Origin: Antedon mediterranea
Taxonomy: Eukaryota; Echinodermata; Crinoidea; Comatulida; Antedonidae
Length of the DNA stretch: 64,000 nucleotides
Assembly: GCF_964355755.1 (NCBI RefSeq)
Contig: NC_092670.1
Span: forward strand, 31,361,795 to 31,425,794
Direction: 5' to 3'
Part shown: in pieces, positions 30,668 to 44,300 of the stretch
How positions within the stretch are numbered: position 1 is the stretch's first letter
How the letters are laid out: each line of letters begins with the position of its first letter
Translations under genes and position numbers: made by a program
Notes under the pieces: model-generated
What the model saw: only the letters and a program-made list of their open reading frames with translations
Databases searched by the model: none
What the model was told of the DNA's origin: nothing

Positions 30668-31875
30668 GGTACCATATTTATAAACCGTCATGAACAATAA
30701 ACGACCTGTGGTTTATTCAAATTATTACGGAAAATATAAACATAAGCATATTTGGTGTGTTCAGACCCATGAAGTTATGGCTTCCACTTATCTTTTTATA
30801 GTTTACACAAGTTATTTTAAATTATATACCATAAGAACGCTGTAGGTCTAAACGGGCCGCCTATTGTCTTAACTTTAAATTCAGTTCATCTAGATTTTTT
30901 AATGTTCCTATCCATGAAGAAATCAAACCCACAGTAAATAAAATGTAAAATTGGTGCAATTTGTGTAAAATTAAGCAGCTATTGAAAAAGAAAATAATAT
31001 GAAGTTTTCGTAGGAACAGCTGAGTTATATGTCAAAGGTCAAATCAGGCCTAAATTTTATTTTTTCATTCCTAACATTGTTTCATATTCCTCCAAATGCA
31101 TAGCACTTGTACAAATAGTGCTAAGTTCCTTTGAAATTGTTTATGTGCTAGGATTACATTTCTACAAAAGTCAGTTTCAGTCAACTTTAAAAAGTTGATT
31201 AATATTAAGATTCAGAAAAACATTTTATTATGAATTCTAAGTTTATGCCTTGCCTGAACACTTCGACCTTCATCGGCATGGGCAACCTATAAGCACAAAT
31301 TATAATCACCTATGTCGTGAACTGGTCATGAAATTATTGCAATTTCCCACAATGACGCACACCATAGTGCGCATATATTTTGCACAAATTTTGAACCCAG
31401 ACACACATGTTCAACTTGTTGAAATGTTCGCACATATTTTATGCTTTACACCTCCTGTTTCCATAAGTTGCCATGCATGATTTCTGCCATCATGCATTTA
31501 ATTGGAGGTAGTGCTAACAAGGCTAAAATCTTTATTTCTGAACAATGGAGCTAATTTTATACCTATGGGTGATAATAGGTATAGAAGATACAATTTTTTT
31601 TATTTTCAACAGTTATAAACTAAATTGGAATGTGTAATTTGTCATTTCAATGTGCACAGTTGAAAACCATTTTAGCACAAAGTTTTGTAAACTGTGCATT
31701 ATAGTATGATGATAGATGAAAATTATTTTTTTGATATACCTTGAGTGTAATGAATTTAGATTGTCATAAGTGAATATAATGATAAATATGTATAATATGA
31801 TTATGTAACAAATTTTATTGAATGTAAACATCTTATTTTCTGTATAACAGTATTATTAGATCAGTATGATGGGCT

Positions 31876-32060
31876 TAAGGCCAATTTACACAGACGAGCG
31901 GTAACAGTAAGCAGTTAGTGGAAAACCAAAATATAAAACTCTGTTATTTCTTATGACCATTTACACAAAATGCCGAGTGGATGGGTGGTTGATAAATAAA
32001 GATAAAGATTCTACGAGGGACAAGCTATGCAGGTTTCCGCTACTGGCGTTTCCAGTAGTT
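31876..32060. repeat. one-ended relative of the 9506-9691 MITE
   Basis: AAGGCCAATTTACACAGACG, then AGCGGTAACAG and GGAAAACC motifs. The opposite terminus was not found. Confidence 0.4.
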
Positions 32061-32784
32061 TTTGTGTTATTCTGCTATTAATAGAACGATTAAAAAAGTA
32101 CATATTCCAACTATTATTAAGTTTAAAGAAACTATTTAATGTAGAGTTTAAAAGGTGTGTGAACATTCTGCTATATTTGTTGAAAGCCATTTTGTATTTC
32201 ATTTCAAGTTTATTTTAACATGTATATATGCTATTTTTATTTTTAAATAATTTATTTACTCAGTATGTACCATTATTTTTATTTTAAAATGATCAATTTA
32301 CCATTATTGAAAAGAAAATAATGTGTACACTTATTGTTTTAAGATGTTAATATTCCTTAACAAACATTATATTGTTTTATTGTTTATTTCTTGTTATGTT
32401 ATAATATTGGTATATTATTATCCAGTCACTATTTAAAAATATGCCTTATTTATCTGCAAACCAGGATTTGGTAGAATTAACTATAATGTTATATGTTTAT
32501 CTAGTTTGCTACATTTATTTATTCATGTATTATGTGTGATAGGTTTAACTCAGATATGCAGCAGGAAACAGTACATAGACCTAATACTGTATAAGTAACC
32601 GGATTCCATCCACAGACTTTTAAATGAAATAATGTATTTATTCATATAATCTTCATGTTTAAAGCTGATCATGAAGTATGAAATGTCTCACTACAGGCCT
32701 ATAACAATTTAAATGATTAAGGGCATGTTTCTCCTTCAAAAAATGTGTGAATAATTTACTGGACACATTTTAAATAACCATCTA

Positions 32785-32984
32785 AAGATGTATTGTTTCC
32801 CAAAAACATTGATTAGGCCACTTTGAAGACAAATTAAACGGTTAAATTCAACCAAAAACCCATTGACTTCCAGGCAATTTGCCTATATTTTGCATTAAAT
32901 TTGCATCCAATTTGTTATCAATGTGAATAAATAATATGTGACAATAAAATGGCATAATTTTTTTTCAGGGGGACAATACATCTT
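32785..32984. mobile_element. MITE, AAGATGTATTGTYYCCC ends, copy A
   Basis: Ends AAGATGTATTGTTTCCC and, opposite strand, AAGATGTATTGTCCCCC. The interior shares ACCAAAAACCCATTGACT and AAAATGGCATA with copy B in the same order. Confidence 0.7.
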
Positions 32985-33408
32985 AAGATATCAGTTAAAA
33001 ACATCCCGTTAATTGTGTGTTAGAAGGCCATTTAACCGTTTTTTGCCGTGCATCTTTTAGCTGCAACACAAAATAAATTCCTCTTTTGACTGACCAGTAT
33101 TGACTTGAGTTGTCTGCCATAAATCTTGACCATTTGACCACATTGCGTTTTGGTTAATGTTCACGGTTTTTTGTTGACAACTACTCACTGGTATAACAAT
33201 TTTTTGGGACCAGCACAATTCAATTGGTATATACAGTACATTTAATATTTTAATCTATTTTTAAATAGATGTTTATTATATATTATGCAGTAGATACGGC
33301 TCTTAATAATTCAAAACATGATGTGTTTATTGTGTGCTACAGACAGTTTCATGTTGTTATGCTTTCCTCGATTTGTAGGTGCTTTGCTAAAATATATTTA
33401 TGTATTTA

Positions 33409-33728
33409 AAGATGTATTGTTCCCCCAAAAACATGAACAATGAAAATTATTTAAATCAGACTTTGAATATGTTATTTTTTTGTTTTAATAAAGTTAATCA
33501 CTTCCGAAGAAAAATAACGACAAAAATGTTTTTACTTATAAAAGTGACAAAATAAATGGTTAAACTCAACCAAAAACCCATTGACTGACAGCCAATTTGA
33601 CCATTTTTGCTTTAAATTACAGTTTTTTTCAGGTAAATACATTTTTCCTATTTTTGGTGAAAGTGGATAACTATTATGTTACATTAAAATGGCATATTAG
33701 AACTATATTTTCAGGGGGACAATACATT
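33409..33728. mobile_element. MITE, AAGATGTATTGTYYCCC ends, copy B
   Basis: Same family and orientation as copy A, about 120 bp longer in the middle. The right end CAGGGGGACAATACAT is clear. Confidence 0.65.
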
Positions 33729-33780
33729 ATTAATTAAATCCTTTACTTATGTTGATTTTTATTATTTATCTTTTATTTAT

Positions 33781-33899
33781 TAGGTGCTGAATTTTTAATT
33801 TGTGGATTTTGTGTTATATAACTGTACCTGAGGGTCACCAGTAAAGTTCCCTTGGTGGCTGATCCTCTTAAACTTGGTTTAAATAAACAAATAAAAAAG
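33781..33899 (+). repeat. retroelement-like 3' tail
   Basis: GCTGATCCTCTTAAACTTGG, then TTTAAATAAACAAATAAAAAA, resembles the A-rich 3' end of a LINE or SINE. No coding remnant upstream. Confidence 0.3.
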
Positions 33900-34559
33900 T
33901 ACACATGCAAATACTTTGTTGTCTTTTGATTTCAGCAGCCTATAACATTGGTAGTTACTTTGATGATTGCTAAATAAAATAAAGAAGACAAGAATACATG
34001 ATATCCAATTCTGAAATAGTAATGAATGTATTCAAAATAGCTAGTCAAATGTCCTAACGGGCGCCGTTTACCGTATCTTAAGAGCCAACAATTATCGGCA
34101 TGGGTGTGTGGCTGACTCACTCCTGTTCTGGTGGAGGAACTAGTCTTCTTGGATAAGGATTATAAACCGTCGGTCCAGTTATAAGCCGTGTGTACTTTAA
34201 GAACCCAGTTCAATTCATTATTCAAGACGAGTAGGGGGTTACACTGGAGAACTGGTTCACAAAATAGCCTATGTATCCATGAAATTACCATCTATCTGAT
34301 AGGACAGTGACTAATTTGCTATTGGTAATACTTGGCCACATTGCCTAAAGACATAAAATAAAATTGTGAAGTTAGACAGATCTAACATAAATTTTAATAG
34401 CCTTCCAAAAAGTAGTTCATAATTTCATTTTAGCAGTCAACCTGATGTGCATCTGAAGTTAAATATGCATTTTGTGTTAATACATTTTTTGGTGAGGTAT
34501 AATTGAAAATGTCTAGTGGTTGCAGGGATATCCCTTAAACTATAAGGCGTACATTATTT

Positions 34560-35144
34560 AATTAAAGAATAGGCCTATATCATTTTCTTTCTAAAAAAAA
34601 GTTTATTGTTTTTCAAAATATGAGGGCGCAATTCCTCTAAAAAGAACCACAGTTGCAAAGTACGTACTTGATGCGGCTGCGGCTGCTCAGTAAACCGTGA
34701 ACACACAAGGTAAAACAACTTCCGGCTTACTTTTGTAGAGTAATGAACTTGGTAAACGTGTGTTTGTTGTATAAACTTCATTCAGTAGCAAAACGTTGTC
34801 GACGACGCCGTGTACTATGGTCTTCATTCATTGATGCATTAACTTTTCTCGATCAAGTCGCCATAGACAATAAACCGCTTCATATTGTTTAATTGAATTA
34901 AATGATCTGATTTACTTTCAATATTGTGCATAGCTGTTATTTTACCTTACTTTGAGAAGCGTGTGCAGTGCATGCTCTAGACTCGGATTGTTTGTAAGCA
35001 AGACTTACCGGCACGGGAAGTGTGTGTGGTTTACCGTTGTGTGGTAATTTTGACAGATAAGGATACTGTGGTGATACCGATATAAAATCAACAAATGATT
35101 TTCTCTTCTACCAATTGATTTTTTTTTGTATTTTAACATTCAAC
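34560..35144 (+). promoter_or_regulatory. putative integrin promoter and 5'UTR region
   Basis: Higher GC and CpG than its surroundings (GACGACGCCG near 34800, CTTACCGGCACGGG near 35005), directly upstream of the start codon at 35145. No canonical TATA was identified. A transcription start cannot be placed by sequence alone. Confidence 0.35.
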
Positions 35145-35365
35145 ATGAGGCATATCAGTGCAATATTATGGACAATTTATATTTGTGCAAGTTTTATCCT
35201 TTGTACGTTAGCAGACGGTTTGTCAACAAACCGTTTAGACCTTTTTGAAGTTCGATTACCTATGGTTAAAGTAGGCCCAGCAGGTAGTTTTTTTGGTTTT
35301 TCAGTAGCGGAACATCGTGTTATTTTTAATGAGGGTGAGAAGCCCAAAGGAGCCAGTGACAATGT
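35145..35365 (+). CDS. integrin alpha exon 1 (residues 1-73)
   Basis: ATG 35145 with AAC before it. The only methionine that puts a signal peptide at the N-terminus. Ends phase 2 before GTAAGTAA. Confidence 0.88.
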
Positions 35366-38300
35366 GTAAGTAATTTCAAAATGTCCATAGATTTGTTGAA
35401 TAATAATAATACTTGATTTGTTATCCAAGTGTACAGTAGGCCTAGGCTATGTATTGTCGGTTGAGGAATGTCAAGTTTATGTTATGCAAAATGTGCAATT
35501 TAAGGGTTTATTTGCCCAATGATAAAATTCAGTATTTTGTATTAAAATGCTGTGTAAATTGTAGATCATCAGCAATTCAATAAATTCTACTACAAATAGA
35601 AATATTTTATAATAATAGTAATACTATATAATATGTGTACTGTATATGAATGTGGTTATTCATTCAATGAAACAAATAGTTTAGGGTGTTTAGTGGAGGT
35701 TTATTCCCTCTAAGAGAACTGAAAGTTTGTTTGACCTATCTTTTCTTTTTGAATAGTAGTACTTATTGACACTATTCTTTAGTTTGCTGTTAACTGGTTT
35801 TGGGGAAAGTACATCCCGAATTCCGCCTTAATAAATTCCATTTGAGATTGTCATATCGTTGTGAACAGAAGAACAGGCGCTGTTTGGTGGCAGCACTCGA
35901 CACGAAGGGACCCTTACAGTAGGAGAGTTCAAAGTTGTGTCGCCCACACCTGTGCACAATTCAGTCCAGTAGGCTGCAAGTCGCAGGTTATTCCCCCATT
36001 TACATTTATTTACATAAACTTCAGTGTCCCTCTTGAGTCCTTCGGCACAGTGAAATAAGCACTGAAGTCAATAAGTGCCACATTAAAATATCTACAAATT
36101 AGATTAGTATTCAGGCATTTATTTGTTCTATCAGATAACTGTTATGGAGTAGCTTCATGTACTGTATATATGTCCTTTATCAGCAGTTTCAATATCATTG
36201 TGCAAATAAGCATCCCATAAACATGATAGTGCCTATCCTTTTTATGGATACCTATCCTATTAGTAATAAAAAGTGTATGCTTCTATATTGTACTTGTAAT
36301 CGTGTCTGAATTATTGAAATGAGAATTTTAATATAAAAATGTTAGTGATACACTTTAAAGACAAGAAAATATGTAAAGCTCTATTAAAAAATCTATGACA
36401 ATAAGAAAGAATTTAGAGCCCACTATATACTAATTCGCTACAGTAGACTTTATATAATTTGCACATCTAACCAAGGTAACTTTACTAAAGGCCATCGGTA
36501 AATTTGACCATTTTGGTCGAGCTTCGATAACTTACCGGTTAGTTTTACCATGGCTTTAGCAACATTTACAACCATGACATTAAAACTACAATTAAACGTG
36601 TAAAGAAGATTATGAATTTCATGAGTTTTCCCAAGTCTCGCTCAATCGGATTGAAATTTTTAGCCAGCATGGTTATTTTGTACCGAGATTATGGTACTGT
36701 CAGTTCTACTGGGCAGGCAGTGGTCAGTAAAGGTAACCATTGGTCTTGGTTAATTTAACTCTGAGGGTTGGTAAACAGCATTCGGATTAGACTTTTCTTG
36801 GTCAATTTAGCTAGCAACTCGGTTCATTTGACCATATTAATTCCAGTGTAAATGTGGCTTTAGAGAGCATACTTTAACATGTTATGGCATATATAATTGC
36901 TTTGAATTTTATTTGTCCGATATTTGTCATAGACACATTTAAAACATAATAATAATTGGTTGATACTTACACAGATGTGTAGATGTCTCTAATTTGAATT
37001 ATATCTGAATATCTAATAACTGAACAAATCACCTAAATAATAAAGTTATCACCTACAGTATACCCCTTAAATAGTATAAATATAACTTATTACACCCATG
37101 GTGCTACTGTATACAAATATTAACCTGTAGAAATTCCCAATCCAATTCAATAAACACTACACAGTAAGTGTTCTACTATTTATATTGATGTCAAATTGTG
37201 CATGACATTCTGAAATCATTTTCTAACTTCTCTTCTATAGTTCAGTGACCCTTATTTCAAAATTGTTTATCTATATTTTTATTCCCTTGCTTGTGGTAAC
37301 ATTATTATAAATCCAGCATTTATTGACTAACGTTTCTATAAAGTATTATTATATAATTTACACAGAACTAGATTTACCACCACAAGTAGAGTCTTCAAAT
37401 TTAATCAATTTGTTATTGTGTAATGACCTGTTTGTAAAAATTCTTTCATTATATTATATTGCAGCAAATCTTAGGTTAACAGTAGATATAAAATCACTCG
37501 TTAAATTGCCTACACATGATTTTTATACTGTAACTTTTGTATTCATAAAGTAAGTAAATATTGATTGTACAGTTTTCAAAGCAATTAAAGTATTTATAAT
37601 ATAGAACGTGACCTATCCCTTTGAATTTAATTGTTCTGGGGCAGCCCCAGGATCTAACCAGTGAGCTTTCAGAGGTGTGTCTAGTTGACTGCGGCCCACA
37701 TTTCCAAAAGATGAACAAATTGGAAAAAGGAAATATTTCCTCATGTTCCTTTTTTCGTCTCCACCTTTTTGTACGGGATCGGATGCTTAATTGGACTGAT
37801 ACAAATTTGGTAGAGAACATGTATGCCACCATAGTGGGGAAAAACACAACTGTCACTTTTTTTCCTTTTATTGCAAGGACTTTCAGGAAATAGGACTGAC
37901 ATTTCAAGTTTTTTACTCGGGGTACCTGAGTATAGTACTCTCTAATCTTCTCCTCTTCTTCTTCCATCTGAACACTATTGAGTAAAAAGTGCAATTTATA
38001 AAGTGCTACTCCTCCCTTATTCGTTGTAGTATTGAGCTCGGATTTAGCATGAATATACTACAGGGACATTTCCTCAAATCTATAGAGCCGGATTTTTAAA
38101 TTTCAAACCGGATGCAGCCATATGATGTCTCGAAGATGGTACCGTATAGCCTTATTTGGTAGCGAGATTATTGTGTATGTGACGTCACATCCGGTCTTAT
38201 GACGTCATTACAGCTTCTTTTGGTGTACCTCGAGTATCGCACATTCGTGCTTGTTAATCACTTAATTTTATGGATGATCACTTTTTAGTATTAGTACAGT

Positions 38301-41300
38301 ACAGCCATTGTATTTGTATGATATTATATAAACTTTTATAAACATCTTGTCTTTTTGTTTTGTTATACACCCACTTCACTAGTATTTGATACTACCATCA
38401 TTATGTTAATGTTTATATTTTCGATGAAGACACGTAAACTTCGAAATGATTTACTTAATTTAACAATGATACTCCCAGAAACAAAGATTTAGGTTGTCAA
38501 ACAAACAGGAGAAAAAATGACATGAATAAGAGGTTCACATTTGTAGATTACTTGATGGATATTGTTTAAAATGTTTATGAATTGCAATAATTTATTAAAA
38601 AAAACAATTTATTATTTGAAATTTATTTTTTTAATGTTGTGAATTCTCCTTCTTTGAAGTTTTAGAGTTTATCTTGTTTTCAAACTATACCATTTTGGGT
38701 GTGTTTAATGCATTTTTGTAGGCACTAGAAAAACTCAAATTTCTTTGTATCTAGACATGATAACCGCACCCAATAGATCCATGAAATAACTCATAATGTT
38801 TGCCTAGAATTTATAAAATCCTGTGTTCATATCTGAAAGGTCATTACAGTCCCAAAGGATTGGTGTGTGTAGGCCTACTCTGCTGCAATATGCTGGGTAA
38901 ACTACAGCCTTCTAAGCCCAGAAATTCAACATTAAAAACTTGTTAAATGCTGAAGAATGCTAAAGCATCCCTACCTACTGATATTAGTGTTTATAACACA
39001 TACTAACATTGAATTGTTTACAATAGTACCAAGTTTGTATATATGCCCACCGATGGTGTTTAATGAATCAGTATTTTAATTTTATTACATGCCAAAAATA
39101 TTTTGTGTTTCCCTCCAGTTAGAGCTGATCACTAACGATCTTCGAAACATAAAATTAGAACAAGAATATAGAGTTACATAAAACTGATTGAATTATTATA
39201 CTGTAATATACAATTATAAAGATAAAAGGTCATATTCTTTGAGTGAAATAGTGTATTGATTGAGTAAAAAAAATAAATAAAAAACCAAGTAAATCTTTAT
39301 ATTTGCTGATAAAAATCATATAGAAATAGGTCATCTCATACTAAGTAAGCAGACACTTATTAATGATATGTGTACATTAGTAATCTAGTTCACACTACCT
39401 TACAAATCTAATATTATCATGACCAATTAAGGTAAAGGCTTAGCAGTTTCCTATTAAAGCTCTTTCTAGTTCTATTTACTATGTCTCCAGAGGTGCTTTA
39501 ATGACTCTGTAAGATTAGGGTTAAAATACACACTGGTCTTTAGCATAGCCTGATTGAATTTGAACTGTAAAGTTGTACAAATAGAAAGTACACACAAGTG
39601 TTGTTATATTCTCAAAATAGACAAGAATATGAACTGTACATGTGTATTTAGCCAACATCTGTACTGTGCTTTGTATAAATAAACATAGCAAATCAAACGC
39701 TTTTGAGCTTTTTAAATTATACATAAACAGTATAAAATAAAGTTTGTTTTCTTATTTTACTAAATAGAAATATTAATAACACACATTTTTAAGAAAATTA
39801 ATATATATGGCCTGATGTGTAGACTCAATTCAAGTGCAAATGTTTTAATCTCAACATTTATAGACAATATCTTTTATATAAAAGTCAAAGATGCTCTCCA
39901 GGTGGAACGCCATCCTGAGATGAGTACCATAGTAGTAATTAGTACAGTCTTGTTTGTTTTAAATTATTTTATATGTAATTTTAATTTCTATGAACCAGAG
40001 ATTCCGAAATAAAAGATTGAATGAATGAAGTCCTGCAATATTTCCTCATAAAAAAAATTAAATGTATATACCAACATTTTCTTTTGCAAATCAATTGATT
40101 AAAATTGCTATTTTAATGTGTATTTCAGATTACTGCTTCCTGGATATCCCATACTTTATTTATAACCAAATAAATTCATGAATTAAAGATAATAAAGACA
40201 ACATGTTGAGAATTCAATGAACCCTAACCTTTAAAGAAAAGGTTATAAATTTCACTAAATGGTGTTGAAATCTTACAAAAATTAGTTAAATGCCTCTTTA
40301 TTGATTGATGCTTCTATTTATTCAAAGCTAGGCCTATGAGCTAAATCAATGCCAATCACAAGGGCATAATAAAAGGGTTCAATGTCCTATTTCATTACCT
40401 AGAATTAACCCCTGTGTTCTGACCCTGGTATTGCATAGGCTAGTATTTACCTACAAGTGTAAATAGGTGTTTGGATAATCCCAATTGCAAACACATTTGA
40501 TACATTCAACTTTCTAGTATTCATGCCAATATGTGTGATGTACTGCTGTAGGTGGCAATATAAATATTTATGATTTCAAAAATGGTAAGTCATATAAAAG
40601 TAATTGCAATCATTTTGTTTATTCAGATGGTACCATTGAATTTGTTCAATGTCTTAAGCTATCATTATGAATTGTAATAAATTTGTTTTACTATACTATA
40701 ATTGTGATATTGTTGTAAGGTTTGATGCCGAATAATAAACATTATAGTATAGTAAGGTTTGCGATAATATACTATGCTAATATAAATGAAGACAAATAAA
40801 AGGAAAGAATTGATTGATTCTAGAATCTACTGTATATTATTATTACTTATTCTAGACAACAACTAAAATGCCAAGACATCATCAACTTTCCTTATTTGGT
40901 ATTACATGGTATACTGCAAACACACACTAGTGTTTATAATGTGGTCACAATTTACTAGGCCTACTGTTTCAAGCTTGTTTAAATAGTGACATTTCCAGGG
41001 GTGGTATATTTGCTCAAGCACTAAATAAATTCTGTTTTTTTTTTCCTTTATAGGTCAAAAACAAATAAATATACTTGCTAAGTTTTAACCTCAGAATAAA
41101 TTTCAGGGGAGGGAGGGCAGATTGAAAGCAATGTTTTATTGTTTCTCAATATTTTAATAGGTCGACATTGATTTCTGGTACAATTTTAAATAAAGTGACA
41201 CCAACTCAATGAACAAATGAATCACTGCATTTTCAACTTCAAGAAAACCATTTATTAATGAAATAAAATTATTCCTGTATGTTTGCGATAATTGAATATT

Positions 41301-44300
41301 ACAATTTTAACGGATTTTAGTTTGTTATTTTGTCATTAAAAACAAAACAAAAACAGAGGCTGCACTAAAAAAATACTGTCAATATATTTCTCAGTGGCCG
41401 TATTCACCAATCACACTTAGTCTAAGGGAAACATCCTTTAAATTAAAAAAAAAATCTCCTATCTAAATGAATACTTTAATGGAAATACTTAAATATGTAT
41501 TGAATTACGGAATTACAGTAACTGAAATACTTAATATTTAAGGGAAATATCTGACTTAAAGTGTGTTTATGAATACTGCTACTGCATCCCACAGTCATTC
41601 ATTCATTCTGTTGTAATATACAATCCTAGATATTGTACTGTATGCCAATGCAGGTAAACACAATTACATTGATTGATTGGGTGATTGAGCATATCCCCTT
41701 AATTATGCAAGTATCCTTGAGATGCTGTGTTTGGGAGGACTTATAAATAGGGCAGGGGTGACTATGCAGAGGAAATAATTAGTGGAGGCAGCCTACCAAT
41801 GAACAAGTAGAACAGCAGAACACACATATAAATGACCAAGGACTTGTTAGGACACTGTTTTTGCTTAGAGCAAACAACTGATTAATTAATGTGTTAATTT
41901 ACCTCCAATTTTTAGCATTAGAAACGTGAATATTTATTTAGTTATCTATCCACATTTCAATTGTAATGATAAAAAACAATGGGTTTATAAACCAGTGTTT
42001 GTACTGTACACTAGTATTTTGTCCTGGTCCTGAGTGAGCACATTATTTTAGAATGCCATAAAGCAATTTACTGAGCTGTCAGATTTTGAAGTTTATGTTA
42101 GATACGTTTACTTAAACTTTTATACCTCTCAAATCAACTCTCATCTTTCAGCTAAATCATTATATTTTCATTTGTTATTTACACAATAACCTAGAGTATT
42201 ATCCAAGACTGTCGAATTCAGCCATGGTTTAATTAGCTTACATTATATACAGTACAGTAAATCCAGTGTCAGATCCAGGATTTTGAAATTGGAGGAGGGG
42301 AGGGGGAAGCAAAGGGCCTTAAAATTGTAAAAATTAAGTGCCCAACTACAATAATGTCCTATTTTTTTCCATTGTCATTTCCCTTGTATCCGCTAACTAT
42401 TTTTGAAAAATATAACAAATTTATTAAAATTATAATTTTTTTTCTTTTATTGAACCACAGCCTTCTCGTCGGTGCTCCAATTCATGACAGTCTACAAGCC
42501 AACGACGTCAAACGACCTGGAGAAGTCTTCCGTTGTCCGTTATCAACAAACTATAGTGACTGCGAACCAATGGAAATTGATATTACAGGTTGAGTACTCA
42601 TATCGTATTGCAAAGTGGTTTTGCTGTAATGTTTGCCTTAGATATTGATTCTTTCTCTGTTGTCTTATATCAAATTACAAATACATTGCATGTTGGATTA
42701 TCAGAGTAAAAGTCATATATATTCCCAATAGAGTTATTAATTAATTAATTACAAATAATATAATCATTAAAAATAACTGGCCTTTACCTTGTCTAATGGA
42801 TGGATGCGCACCACCCATCCAATGGGTGGACACCATCTATAGTACATTAAAATAACTGGCCCTTAGCTTGTCTAATGGATGGATGCGCACCACCCATCCA
42901 ATGGGTGGACACCATCTATAGTACATTAGTTAATAAGTTTTTTGTATAAAAAAAGTCGACAAATATGGTACAGTTGTGGCCTATGTACATGTATGTACTG
43001 TATCTAAAATGGGTTGTAGTGATAGTGATATATCATGAAGGTTTTATATATAAAACCACACACAGAGAGAGCTTGAATGCTGCAAATATTGGTACAGTAG
43101 TTCTTATTTATTTAGCATACATAGTTGGGATTTGCTATATGATGATATATAGATGATAATGTTTATGGTACCAGTTTATTCATTATCCTTCAAATTCAAT
43201 AGCCTTTTTACACAGAACATAATATTGTGACGTTTCATGCATAAAGCCTGTTTTCCTGTCGACGTTATTCAACGCTATCGTTAACAATAACCGATGATCT
43301 TCTACGTAAACATTGAAATGTTAACGATTTACAGGAAAAGGTACTCGCTATCGTTATCATTTCAACTTGATCGTTTTCAAACAATCGCCGTTAAACTGTT
43401 AACGATCAACGACGATATCGTCGAATAACGTAGACAGGTAAACAGGCTAAAGAAACGTTTGAAAATTACCTTAATTTATTACTTTCTCAAAGTTCAATGT
43501 GAAGCAGCTATAAATATACATGTAATACCAAATATTTTTCTCAGTATAAACTGAGAATGAGGAAAGGAATTAAATCATCCAGATAGTTCATATAAATGTG
43601 CTGTAAACAAAACTGCAAAAGAGACAACATTTTACACTTACAATGATTGCTTGCTATAATTATGATAATTGCAAGGATCATTTTTAAGAATAGCCACTGT
43701 TAACGACTTGTGTGCATTGAACCATGGAGGTCCTGCAATAGTAGTGCCTGTTTTCATGGATGTTAATTATACTGTACCTCATTGATCTAACTGTTCATTT
43801 TGTGTTTCTACTGTTGTGTATTGTTGGTTTCCAGTCCTTCAGCGAGCCTAAAATTGGGATTAATTAGTCCATGATCAAGGTTCAGGAAAAATAGTTTAAC
43901 ATAGAAATACAATGACTGCAATCTCTTAATTGTCCTATCTATTGCTGTTCCGTTTTAACCCATATCCCAACACCACCCAACCAGTAACGTAACAGCTATG
44001 AGCGCTCAATTGCTAAACCCAGAGGCCCTGTTAGTATTTTGATTTTCGTTGTTTGCTCAAAGTAGAAGTGCCCTATGAAAAATTTAAAAAGGAATGCTTC
44101 TATTAATAGTAGATACCTGAAATAAAAATCACTTTCTCCCTTTTTTTGACTTATGATGAAAGAATTGCTTTGGATGGTGGCCTCCCATGGGAGGTAGATC
44201 TGTAAATTGTTCAGTAAATGTAATCAATCATCAGGTACAAGTCTGTTGAAAGGCCTGTCCTTCACTTGCTCACTTAATGACAACAAAAGCAAACAATCAG

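Larger units (their letters stand above)
30121..35144. other. GPR155 3' flank and intergenic region
   Basis: Possible GPR155 polyadenylation signals AATAAA at 30413-30418 and 30696-30701, the latter just beyond a transposon. Other contents: MITEs at 32785-32984 and 33409-33728, a retroelement-like tail near 33.8 kb, and the integrin 5' flank. No protein gene is seen. Confidence 0.5.
35366..42460 (+). other. integrin alpha intron 1 (7.1 kb)
   Basis: Contains a dispersed repeat (35551-35705), a DNA element (36413-36863), an unassigned ORF (37621-37893) and an AT-rich remainder. A short inverted repeat of TTACTATACTATAAT lies at about 40688-40755. No exon of another gene is supported. Confidence 0.6.

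Noticed and set aside
37494-37994. 166-codon minus-strand frame in integrin intron 1
   Set aside because: Antisense shadow of 37621-37893; ends in low-complexity AT-rich sequence and has no family pattern.
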